From NCBI RefSeq assembly GCF_000003815.2, contig NW_023365713.1, forward strand, positions 1-64,000: a stretch of DNA of 64,000 nucleotides. Direction: 5' to 3'. Each line of letters begins with the position of its first letter. The stretch's first letter is position 1. This stretch comes from Branchiostoma floridae (Eukaryota > Chordata > Leptocardii > Amphioxiformes > Branchiostomatidae). Made by a program: the position numbers and the translations under genes. Shown piece after piece: positions 1 through 9,850 of this stretch. Under the pieces are notes generated by a model that ran no database searches, was not told the origin of the DNA, and was given only the letters and a program-made list of their open reading frames with translations.

Positions 1-217
1 ATTGGTTTACCCTCTGGAAATGCGCACTTTGGATTGTGCTAGTAGCAGTATAGAAGCTCATAGTAAGGACACAATGTTGTCAATATTTTATGGCTTGTGT
101 GTGGATAAAAATATGTGACCTTAAATAAAGCCTGCTGTCTGAAATAATGCGCTTTGCATTCGCTGCATGTACGTAACTGTTCTAACTTTCATAATTAACA
201 ATATGAGGAACACCTGC
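1..217 (-). other. Intron of gene A at left edge
   Basis: Non-coding sequence 3' (on the minus strand) of the last visible exon of gene A. I see no further EGF exon here, so the gene continues beyond the window. The intron begins with GC rather than GT (see the finding on the donor). Confidence 0.5.
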
Positions 218-331
218 CTGTCTGACAGTTGACACCTGTCCATCCCGGTCTACAGTCACACCGGTAACCGCTGGTAAGGTCTCGGCAGGTCCCATCATTC
301 TGGCACGGATTACTGTCACACTCGTTCGATT
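218..331 (-). CDS. Gene A exon 8: EGF module, ends at a GC donor
   Basis: 38-codon phase 1-1 exon: [32 protein letters not shown]. Its 114-bp length equals exon 6 only if it ends at 218 before GCAGGT. The nearest GT, four bases on, would break the phase that every other exon keeps. Confidence 0.8.
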
Positions 332-3300
332 CTAAAATGAAAATTAAAGACAAAACTATAAGTTATATGATTGTGAATGATATTACCTGCTCTATAAAAA
401 CACCAGGTTACTATGACACTGGGGCATTGTAATGAAAACAGTAACGTATATTTTGATTAGAGTTTTTATGATTAACTTATACCTGGCAAACGAAAATGCC
501 ACCAAGTATGCAAAGGGTACCATGTGGTGCGAAGAGATATATTTTAATACATTGAGCACTTCTCAGCGAGTTTACTTACAGCAATTCAAGCACTATACAC
601 AACTTACATTATCATCAAATTGTAAAGACAGTTTTGTACTGATGGTCACAGGGTTATCCGATAATAACGATTTGTCTTAAAACTGAAGCGAAGTTTAAAA
701 TATTGCCAATGCATTTTTTCTGACAAAAAAATATAGGGGAAGTCCACAGCTGTAACATATGTTGTCATTGACGACTGCACTGCTTGGACACCTAAAAATT
801 GAGCCTGTTGCGTGTTTCAAAGTTACTCTTTTATAATTACCTGTACAGTACCCTGACCCGGTCATTTGATAGCCAGCGCGGCAGGTGCAACGGTAGCTTC
901 CGAAGGTGTTCACACAGTTGTGCTGGCAGCCTCCGTTGTTTCCGTAACATTCGTTGTAATCTTGGCAAGGAAAAATGTCAAATCAGACTAAATGTGTCGT
1001 CTTACAGAAACTGGTCCCTTTTTTCCAGCAATGCAATTAATCGAGTGTTTTTTATCCATGTTCATTGGTGCAAATGAGCAGTGGTATACACAATTTGTCT
1101 TCTGTGTGGAATGGAGGGTGGTAGAAATTGTAAAACTCTTATAAGTAATAGCCTTTATTACACATTCATGCCCTTTTGGGCTTATTACAGGCATATAGAT
1201 ACAAAAGGTCGTAATACAGTAAACATGGTTTCTAATACTAATCTAAAACATGGCTTCTAAAACTGTTCTAATAATTTTTTTCGGCTTCTTATCGTTTCTT
1301 AGTAATGTTAAAAATCCAGCTTGACATGTGTTATATCACTTGCCATTCGAGAATTAACAAAGAAAACTGTTTCAATTCTTTACATCCATGTCCACAATAC
1401 TTGTTGTAACCGCATCACAATTCATTACATTGACCGTTAACAAAGAATATTGTAAACCATTACTGTCACACCAACCTGACTGACAGTTGGTGCCCCTCCA
1501 TCCAGGTCTACAGTCACATCTGTAGCTGTTGGTGAGATCTCGGCAGGTCCCGCCATGACGGCATGGATTGCTGGCACACTCATTGATTTCTGGTCAAGAT
1601 AACAACAAATAGAAAAATTCAATTCATACAAACGCGTTTGAAGGTCCTGAAAGTCCCTCTACAAGAATGAAGTAATCTAGATGAAGCAGAAACAAATGTC
1701 TACAAAGTGTTGGGTACAGATTCTAATTTACCTCTTGTGGTATTGGATTAAAAAATCACTAATTGCCCACAGAACCAAGATCTACGAAACAGCACATAAC
1801 AGATATCATTTGTAATATGTTATTCAAATGATACAAGTTCTGTATAATATACACTACACTATTAAAGATAGAGAATGACCCACAAGGAAAAACTTGCAAT
1901 GTTACATTGATAAACAATATTTGTAATTAATATTGGCATTATAAAAACATCAGTATTGGAAGAAAAGAAAGATACATGCTGTTATCTTACAGAGATGCAT
2001 TCATGTTAGATACATGTATAAACAAATGGTAATAGTTAAGGCGTATGGCAAATGTTCATCCCTTAACAAAGACTGAAGCTGTTCAGTGGAAATTTTTGGG
2101 TAAGCCAATTTTTTTTTTGTGTTGAAACGTATATGTCTATCAATGACTTATTCCTTGAGTTGGCTGTTGCTATGGAATAAACGTTTTCTGTTAGATACTC
2201 ACCCCGGCAGGATCTTGACCCAGACAGTTGGTACCCGGTCCGACAGGTACAAATGTAGTCCCCGACAGTGTTCCGACAGTTATGATCACAGCCCCCGTTG
2301 TTGCTGGAACACTCGTTGTAGTCTTGGTGAAAATAAAAAAATTGATTAGATCCATAATAATTAAGATTAACAGGCATTTCTGCCAAAACATTCAAATTAC
2401 ATTTTTTAGATTTTTTTAGTCTTCTTCCAAAGCATTTTTATTTTCAAAACCAGCTTCACAAAACGAAATAATCCATTTTGTAAATGACCCACTCAAGAAT
2501 ATTGCTCAAGCATATGTCAACGACCTATTCGCACCGGACCTTCAAATTTGTTTTACAATAAAGAATATAAATCTGAAAGCTATAAAATTAATCTGCTTTG
2601 TTTATCAATTTTTCTCGACTAATATATCTTCATCTGCCTTGAAACGACAATCAGCTGATTGGGATTAAGAAATTTGAAAAGTATTTCTTTACATGGCCAG
2701 TTTACCAATTATTCTTACACAGTCTATATTTTCCTAATTACCGCAAAACTTCCAGGATCCACCGTATCCGAAACCGGTTGTGTACCCGAAATATTGGATG
2801 TCAACCGGGTTAGGATCTGTCCACCGCATGATCCAGTCAGAGTGTCCAAACTTGCCGACAGTTATTGTTCCCCCTGAAGACCATTTTACCCAAAAGCCTC
2901 TGTACGATGATGACGAAAGAATGCCTGGATGTAAGAGAGACAATGCCGTTTAACTATGTTATCCTTATTAGTCCAAGTCAATTCACGAAATAATGTTAGT
3001 TAGCTAGCTTCACCAACTGGACAAAGCTTTGTTTTGTGGTACGGTGAGGTCACATATTTGTTGTAGGTCGACGTAAGATTTGATATCGAAGGATTGCAAA
3101 CAGGCTGTGACGGAACCAAGGAAGTAAAAACCTCATTGGACAGAACGAACCACAAACATGGATCTAAGACATATTTTTGTACGACGCATGCACTACTATC
3201 CGAAGAATTTCCTTAGATTTAGGTCCTACGACAATCACACGAGTGGTTTCTTCCTTTCATTTCTTCAATACGGAATGGTACGTTTTTATGTTTTATATGT

Positions 3301-5666
3301 CACAGAGCAGTTATCTATCAAGCAAAGCGATATTTATAATTCCATCAGACTACTGGATACCACTTTTTTCCATAGAAAAAAATGTAATAACATTACCTGG
3401 TGTCCTCACTTCCACCATGCTGGTTCCTTGCTTCTTTCGGCGGATGGCTGACCATTGATTGCGCCAACCACCAATAACGATTTCGTACATTGGGTCGGAG
3501 TCACGGTTATGGGGCGATAAAGCAATGTGTACGTCACTTCCGGCTCTAACTTCAAACGTGAAGGGCGACCCAGGAACCGTGAATTGTTTCCATCGGTGTC
3601 GATACAAGCCGCTGTCTGTGATGGCAGTAGCCACGAGATCACAGGAATTGATGACGTAACCTATTGGTAAAACCCGAGAAGAATTTTGTTTGCCAACAAG
3701 TGTCAAAATGTGCGACTACGGTCAGCTAATATTTTTATGGCCAACTTCCTGTTATTCAAATAGGTTAAAATCGCGCATGCATTCTGGTACATATCGATCC
3801 TTAATAACGCCGCACACTTTTTTGTCATGTACAATTTGGTAATGGAATTTTTAAAGACTGTACGTCAAGCTATGTATCAGATATATACCAAGCTAAATCA
3901 AAATCTATGTGATCTACATATGTGTAGTGGATGTCCCCTCGCTCTGTCATCAGATGCGTGCATTATAAAGGAGATGATATCATCGACGTACAAGGGAGGG
4001 CGTTCTTTGCCGAGGTTTATTTAGTTTGCATGGGATAGTTTTATCGTAAAATAAACTTTCCGGTCCCAAGACCTACATTTTTCATGTGTTTTGGGTAGAT
4101 TTATTTTTTTACTGACCTAATCCATGTATAACTTGGTCGATTCCAAGTTATTGCAAGTTTTAGTTGTGCGAATATTGATCTTTTCTATTGTTTGCAACAA
4201 AAAAGGAATACACTGACCTGGATAATTTACCGTCTCCTAATAATCATCTAGACATCAACGCTATTCAGTTGATTTATAAATTCTGAATTTGCCTTACAGC
4301 ACTGTTTGATTAAAAGAACCAAGAATGTCATTGTCATTGTAATGTCAAGTAGTTGATAGTTAAACATTATACATGGTTTGCTAGAAAATTCGTGTACTTA
4401 CTTGGTGAGCAAGAAACACTCACAGCACTGTTTGGCTGGAACCCGGTGTGGCCATGGGAGAGAAACCATGTACCGGACGTGTCGTCAGGGTACATGCTAG
4501 TGTCCCGAAGGTACATCCCCACAGTATCACTCCCCACGATGGGACCAACATTCCAGTCTCTGAACGATGCGTCGTAGTACAGGTAGTCCCTACGTGAGGA
4601 CTGATACACCGGGCGACCATCGTGAGTCTGAGCCGTCATGGTGTAGGTTGTCATTCGGGTGGTTTGGTACGAGGTCGACCCAGAAATGCGGACTGTTTGG
4701 CAACCGGTACCTGATGGCACAAACATAACATAGCATGTATAAATATGAATAAATGAATGAATGATTGAAAGAATAAATGAACGAGTGATTATGACTGATT
4801 AAAACTTTTTTCTAATCATTTTCTGTCTTGGGACCCAAACATCTTGAGTTCAAAAGAAGACAAAATCGGATTCCCCAAATGGTGATTATAAGTTTGTGTA
4901 CGCAAAAACAACATCAAATTTATTAAAGGGCCTTGACAATGTGCTCAAAGGTCCCGTATAGCAAATTTCAGGTGATAGTAAATATTTGGAATAAATATTA
5001 GAACACAGGGGCCAAGCGTAAGATGTATATTTTGCCTGCTCCACCCTAAGAAATGTTAGGGGAAAAGTGTAAGTCGTTTCTCCCAACAATACAAGAGGAA
5101 AAAAAAACTAATTAAAACACCCATAGCTCGGAGTGAAATAAATAAAATGCCTGTGCTATAGGATCAAATAAAGTCAGAAAAGCCATATTTGTGAGAGGAT
5201 ACTGTGTATATTTTCCCTTGCGAAAGCGGAATGTTCAATATCAACATTTTGCAAAAAAAAACTATCCCAACATAACCCAACTTTCAAAATGGAATATTCT
5301 GAATTTGAAACCCATCCAAGACGGACTATTTCGGGTTACATCCCCCCTTATCTTTGCCAAAGCTGTCCCCATACCAAGTACCATATCATTTGCACTATAA
5401 GTAACTAATGACGCAAGAATCCAAAATATACGAGGCTGAAAACAGACTAAGTTGAGTCAATTTCACCAGAATAAAGAACACTTATATGTAACATGATGTG
5501 ACTACCAATTAGAAATTTTTGACAGTTTGTCCCACTATCACCATTTACGATTTAATGTTAGTGCATAGCAGCATTGCTAGATAAATTTCAAGAGATACAA
5601 AATGGCTTTACCCAATGTGGGAACCAGCAGAGAGAAGACGGTGGACAAGAGCAAGGAAGCCTTCAT
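218..5666 (-). CDS. Gene A (partial): secreted protein with Methyltransf_FA-type domain and EGF/cbEGF array
   Basis: Spliced gene running off the left edge. Eight exons: 5666-5612, 4710-4402, 3660-3397, 2924-2742, 2322-2203, 1589-1476, 960-841, 331-218. All junctions are phase 1 and they join into 426 codons with no stop. Order: signal peptide (1-18), unnamed domain (about 19-121), farnesoic-acid-O-methyltransferase-type domain (about 122-270), then cbEGF, EGF, cbEGF, EGF. The Methyltransf_FA family name is historical; in chordate secreted proteins this fold is probably a binding module, not an enzyme. cbEGF modules bind calcium and stiffen extracellular rods. No transmembrane segment is seen, but the C-terminus is missing. 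It lies head-to-head with gene B, 6.5 kb apart. Exon structure is sound; function is inferred. Confidence 0.85.
841..960 (-). CDS. Gene A exon 7: calcium-binding EGF module
   Basis: 40-codon phase 1-1 exon: [33 protein letters not shown] and a final cysteine. It is a near twin of exon 5 (same length, same DYNEC start), so the cbEGF/EGF pair was probably duplicated as a two-exon unit. Confidence 0.9.
1476..1589 (-). CDS. Gene A exon 6: EGF module
   Basis: 38-codon phase 1-1 exon: [32 protein letters not shown]. Six cysteines with the classic C-x-NPC-x-x-GGTC spacing and a C-terminal GW-x-G-x-NC. Donor GTTGGT. Confidence 0.9.
2203..2322 (-). CDS. Gene A exon 5: calcium-binding EGF module
   Basis: 40-codon phase 1-1 exon, one complete cb[19 protein letters not shown], then [14 protein letters not shown] and a final RSC. 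The D-x-N-E-C start and the aromatic before CTCR are the Ca-ligand and beta-hydroxylation pattern; six cysteines are present. Confidence 0.9.
2742..2924 (-). CDS. Gene A exon 4: Methyltransf_FA-type domain, second half
   Basis: 61-codon phase 1-1 exon completing the domain: RGFWVKW, then [29 protein letters not shown] and GGSWKFC. The FW-x-x-W, G-x-I-x-VG, W-x-DP and W-x-F elements are the family's C-terminal signature. Acceptor CAG 2925-2927; donor GTAATT. Confidence 0.85.
3397..3660 (-). CDS. Gene A exon 3: Methyltransf_FA-type domain, first half
   Basis: 88-codon phase 1-1 exon. Diagnostic features are [17 protein letters not shown], then [20 protein letters not shown] and an ending VRTP, which joins PG from the next exon. 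This matches the F-x-V-x-A...hIaLs...yEivlGGw.N..s.IR layout of farnesoic-acid-O-methyltransferase-type (PF12248-like) domains. The family assignment is from memory of the pattern. Confidence 0.85.
4402..4710 (-). CDS. Gene A exon 2: unnamed extracellular domain (about 103 residues)
   Basis: Phase 1-1 exon. The peptide begins [11 protein letters not shown] and contains the segments GRPVYQ, YLYYD, WNVGP and PDDTSGTW, ending near VSVSCSP. The pattern of a terminal Cys pair, a GRPVY motif, an aromatic YLYY strand and a W-x-VGP turn looks like a single beta-rich domain. I cannot assign it to a named family with certainty. Acceptor CAG at 4711-4713; donor GTAAGT. Confidence 0.8.
4711..5611 (-). 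other. Gene A intron 1
   Basis: Holds a degenerate ATGA/AATG simple repeat at about 4740-4800 and AT-rich sequence. I see no coding signal. Confidence 0.5.
5612..5666 (-). CDS. Gene A exon 1: start codon and signal peptide
   Basis: ATG at 5666-5664 opens [19 protein letters not shown], a typical signal peptide (basic start, hydrophobic core). The donor GTAAAG follows after one base of the next codon (phase 1), matching the phase of all later exons. This start was chosen because it is the only ATG in this frame followed by a hydrophobic leader. The true 5'UTR extent is unknown. Confidence 0.8.
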
Positions 5667-7690
5667 GGTTTGCGATGTTCCTCACCTGGAAGCAACTTAT
5701 GTTGTAGTGTACGATCATGAATCATGATTATATTACATTACTATGTGAATATTTTAATCTGTTAAGGAATCGTCCCTAAGTCCAAACTTATTATCATTAA
5801 AGGTTAAATAAAGGTTGAAAAAAATCTAGATATGCATTAACCAACATCTACAATGATAGGTATAGGGCGAAAAAGCAACATACCTGTTATTATCATTTTG
5901 ACATCAAAATACTTTACACTTTGGTGATAAATACAAGCTGTCAAGCATACGACAACTACAAGACTCACCTCTTTGCAGGTTTTCTGATGTATGCTCCGCT
6001 TGGTTCTCCCTGGACCTTCTACTGCTGCAAACGCAATAGTTCTATATATAAATTCAGTGTGAAGCATATGTTGATAAGGAAATATCAGTCCATGTACGTT
6101 TAAGTTTGACAAACATTTCCGTCTACACCAACCCAAAACAGATGTGGCCTCTTTCATCGCTACCAATTTTGAACGAATTGCAAACATCACTAGTTAGAAC
6201 ATCCATGTTCAAAATTAGAAATTCCGTGGTAAATTAGGACGAAAGTGGTTTCATACTTTATATACAGGACGTAGGTACATATTATGAAAGGGTGTGGAAC
6301 CTCTTGTACTTTGTAACATCTGGATTGTGCCATATCGTTACACGTTCCACAATAGGTTTGTGTACCATCCAAAGGCTAAGTTTTTGGCAAGCTCAAAATT
6401 TTCACGAAATAAACTGCGTGTACATTGAACTTTTAAATGTCAACTGAACCAAGATATTGGACACGAGAAGAGAAAAAAAAATACTAACAAGTCTTCAACT
6501 ACAACCATGCTGGCATAGATTCTACATTACACGTGACATTTTACATTCGTACCTTGATACTTGTTCTGCATGTAGATAGTACAGTCTTGTTCGTTTACAA
6601 TGTATTATCAGCTAATTTAAAATATGTGCGAAGGTATTTCGTCTATTCTTTATGTGCTTGTGACAAACACAAATTTATAACAAACGTTCCACAAAGTAAC
6701 CGGCCATATGCTTCCTTTTTCACCATAAAACAACAGCGTAACAAGGTTTGCTGGTTATATGTTTCAGAATTAATATTTTCTCAATTTTTATAACAAAATT
6801 ATATATTTTAAATTAATAGTAAACCAATGCAACTTTTATCTACCATCAAGGTCTGAAAATGTATTGAATGACAGAACTTTTCTTACCTCACTTCCCGACA
6901 GACTGAAGACTGTGTCGTGTGGCTCTAACTAAGCCTTCTCATTCAAGAGTAGATCACACAAGGAAATGTCATAGGACGAAAATGACACGTGTAGCTATAA
7001 GTATCCATATGATAGCAGAGTTGATACATTTTTATTATGTTCCCCATTGGGAAAAAACAATATTGACCGAGTGTTTGATGTTGCAAATACTTTACGAATT
7101 TCATTTATTCATCTAGTGGCCAGTCAGTCAATATACACCTGTTTTTAATGATAAAAAATAAACTAATGAAATGTCAAGCAAATAGAAAACATTTCAACTA
7201 TTATTGGCTGATGCAGATCAAATGCACCTACGTCCTGGATATCAAGTATGTGACTATTGGTATCCTAGTATACTTCGGAATTCGACGTATATGCTGGGCT
7301 GTAGTGTTTATAAAGCTTTTATGGGCACAATGTGCTCCAGATGTTAATAATAATAAATAAAAAAGTGTTTTCATGAAGTACATTTACGTCCTAGATTATG
7401 TAATATGCAACCACGGGGTTCTAACTTTAAGGATTTCATAAAAGTCAAATTTTTAGTATCGGTGTTTATAAACTCGTTGTGGAACATGAAGGTGCGCGCT
7501 TCTAAAATTATATATTGGGAACACTATTTTGCTGAAAGTTCCAGAATAGCTTTCACGGCACGAAAAACGGTATTTAAGCGTGCTGAAATCATACGTAATG
7601 TTGACGTATTTTCCTTCTTTACGGATCTATACACCACTTATACGAGTACGTAAATATTGCCTTTAAGTGCTCTTTTGGTAGGTCCGTGTT
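5667..7690. other. Intergenic DNA upstream of gene A
   Basis: No coding exon recognised. 6230-6370 and 7205-7300 hold fragments of a dispersed repeat marked by CAGGACGTAGG or CGTCCTGGATATCAAG followed by an ACATCTGGA box. 7320-7560 matches blocks at about 32260-32500 and 56840-57060, i.e. DNA duplicated with the B/C/D genes. Confidence 0.5.
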
Positions 7691-7694
7691 AGTC

Positions 7695-8425
7695 CTTATT
7701 TTCCGGTTTTCCAGTTGTCTTTCAGCAGCTTAAAGATGTCGTAAATGATTTTTAAAACCCCCTTAAAACTTGTTTAATGTTCACGTTTATTTGATCGTAA
7801 ACTTCTTTACGTTTCATATACGTGTGCATTAAGAGGATTATAACGTGTGTTTAGGTGCCTTTTCAGCAGCTTAAAGTTGCCATAAAAACTTATTAAAACG
7901 CCCTTAAGACATGTTTAAACTTCACGTTTATTTGATCTAAAGCTTCTTTACGTCTCATATACGTGTGCATTAAGTGGATTATAACGTGTGTTTAGGTGCC
8001 TTTTCAACAGCTTAAAGTTGCCATAAATACTTATTAAAACGCTCGTAAGACATGTTTAAACTTCACGTTCATTTGATCTAAAGCCTATTTACGCCTCATA
8101 TACGTGTGCATTAAGTGGATTATAACATGTGTTTAGGTGCCTTTTCAGCAGCGAAAAGTTGCCATAAATACCTATCAAAACGCCCTTAAGACATGTTTAA
8201 ACTTCACGTTTATTTGATCTAAAGGCTCTTTACGTCTCATATACGTGTGCATTAAGAGGATTTAATGTGTCTATATTTTTTTAGCAGCTAAAAGATGTCA
8301 TAAATACATACTAAAACACCCTTAAGACATGTTTAAAGTTCCCTATCTACGTCTCATATACGTGTGTATTAAGGTGATTATAAGGTGTGGATAAGTCCCA
8401 TTTTAGCAGAATAATCATAAACACA
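7695..8425. repeat. Tandem array, 141-bp period
   Basis: The marker CATATACGTGTGCATTAAG recurs at 7815, 7956, 8097 and 8238 (exactly 141 bp apart) and, slightly changed, at 8355 (117 bp). Each unit also holds a TTTGATC box, CAGCAGC and CTTAAGACATGTTTAAA. About four full units plus a shortened one. No coding content. Confidence 0.9.
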
Positions 8426-8524
8426 TTTTTAAAGCAAGAAAATACAATGGATGAAACTTTGAAATTTTATTGAATTACGAGAAAATATTACATGGAAAAG
8501 TACAAAAAGGCTACAGCCTACTAG

Positions 8525-8935
8525 GTATTTGTGGCCTTTTATTCTGATGTAGTCGGCAGTTGAAGCAATCACAACGGCTTTGCAATTCCGTGCAGTATCC
8601 AAGTCCACAGTCCCATTTCCAGTGTCGGGCGAAGCGTCTCGGCGTAAGTTCAAAAGAGCACACAGTTCCATCTGGCCACCACGGGAATAAGAATCCGGTA
8701 AGATCTAGAGTAGTGGCCGATATGACTCGTGTTGTTGGATGGTCTTGGATTTAATATGTAGACGCGAAACATGTTCAGCTTGCAGTCTCGGCTTCTATTA
8801 ATCCGGAGGGTACAAGGGCCGCGATTTCCCATTCTGTGTCGATTTCCAACAACAACAACTTGTACAGAATGATAGCCACCTCCTGTCTTTGCGTCAAATT
8901 CCGTCACCGGGGGTCCTAGGCGGTAAAAGCGGTGT
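8525..8935 (-). pseudogene. Decayed coding fragment with cysteine-rich end (unrecognised)
   Basis: On the minus strand one frame reads TGGGYHSVQVVVVGNRH then NRGPCTLRINRS and FRVYI. After about 8745 the sense-like reading moves to another frame: LDLTGFLFPWWPDG, ELTPRRFARHWKW, CTELQSRCDCFNC, then TAG. The last part resembles the C-x-x-L-x-x-x-CDC-x-x-C pattern near LDL-receptor class A modules. Stops and at least one frame change suggest a dead fragment. It could also be two real exons whose junction I cannot place, so both parts are held at low confidence. Confidence 0.35.
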
Positions 8936-9125
8936 CACGGCCACAACTTGCGGGTTAGAACAGGTCCAAACTTTCTTCAATACTTCTCTTCAAATGAACG
9001 CCTGGAAAATAACCGTCCGTGCCGTATGACCGGTAAATTTGAACCCCCCTCTCTTTTCTGCCATTGGATACATTCTATCACATGATACAGCCACAGACGG
9101 AGCGGCGTGCACCCCATGCCCATTA

Positions 9126-9580
9126 ACATTTCATATACGTCTTAGCAACTTATAAGCTAAACGGGGGAGGTCTCCCCTAGTTCGCTTAAACTGCGCGGAT
9201 TCAAAGATTAAACATGCCTGATGTTTTACAGAAATACGCAACATTTCATATACGTCTTAGCAACTTATAAGCTAAGCGGGGGAGGTCTCCCCTAGTTCGC
9301 TTAAACTGCGCGGATTCAATGATTAAACATGCCTTATGTTTTACAGAAATACGCAACATTTCATATACGTCTTAGCAACTTATAAGCTAAGCGGGGGAGG
9401 TCTCTCCTTCTTTGCGTAAACGGTGGTTCGAGATACATGCCGCATATTCAACAGAAAAACGCAACATTTTATATAATGTAAGGGAGCGCATATATGCTAA
9501 ACGTGAGAGGTCTACCCTGTTCGAATTAAAACTCGCTCACAGAAAGATTGAATACGTCATATGTTTTCGGAAAAGCTAAA
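9126..9580. repeat. Tandem array, 115-bp period
   Basis: ACATTTCATATACGTCTTAG starts at 9126, 9241 and 9356 (115 bp apart), then a diverged copy begins about 9464 (108 bp). Each unit carries TAAGCTAA, GGGGGAGGTCTC and ACAGAAATACGCA. The first units are almost identical. Confidence 0.9.
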
Positions 9581-9584
9581 CAAA

Positions 9585-9850
9585 ACACAGAAGAATGTTG
9601 TATTTGACTTTGCTGAGGTATTAACATAACATTTTGTACCAGAAAACGCAATTGTCAGTTTTGACTGTAAATCTTGACACTGTTATAAAACAGATGACGC
9701 GATGCTTTATCTTTCACCAGACAAAGGCTTATTATATTTGACATAACCGAGGTAAGTTTGGTAAACATGTATTTTGTAACAGAGAAACGGCAATTGTCAG
9801 TTTTGACAGAAAATATCACCATAGTAGTAAAACAGTAAAACGGATTATTT
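9585..9850. repeat. Diverged tandem pair, about 134 bp
   Basis: Two copies of a unit containing TATTTGAC..GAGGT, AACATN-TTTTGTA, ACGCAATTGTCAGTTTTGAC and AAAACAG. It follows directly on the 115-bp array. Confidence 0.6.

Noticed and set aside
3158-3451. Plus-strand frames over the gene A Methyltransf_FA exons
   Set aside because: Opposite strand of well-supported exons; no domain or splice logic on the plus strand.
7695-9580. Tandem arrays considered as a CRISPR-like structure
   Set aside because: The repeats are contiguous 115-141-bp satellite units without short spacers, in a eukaryotic genome.
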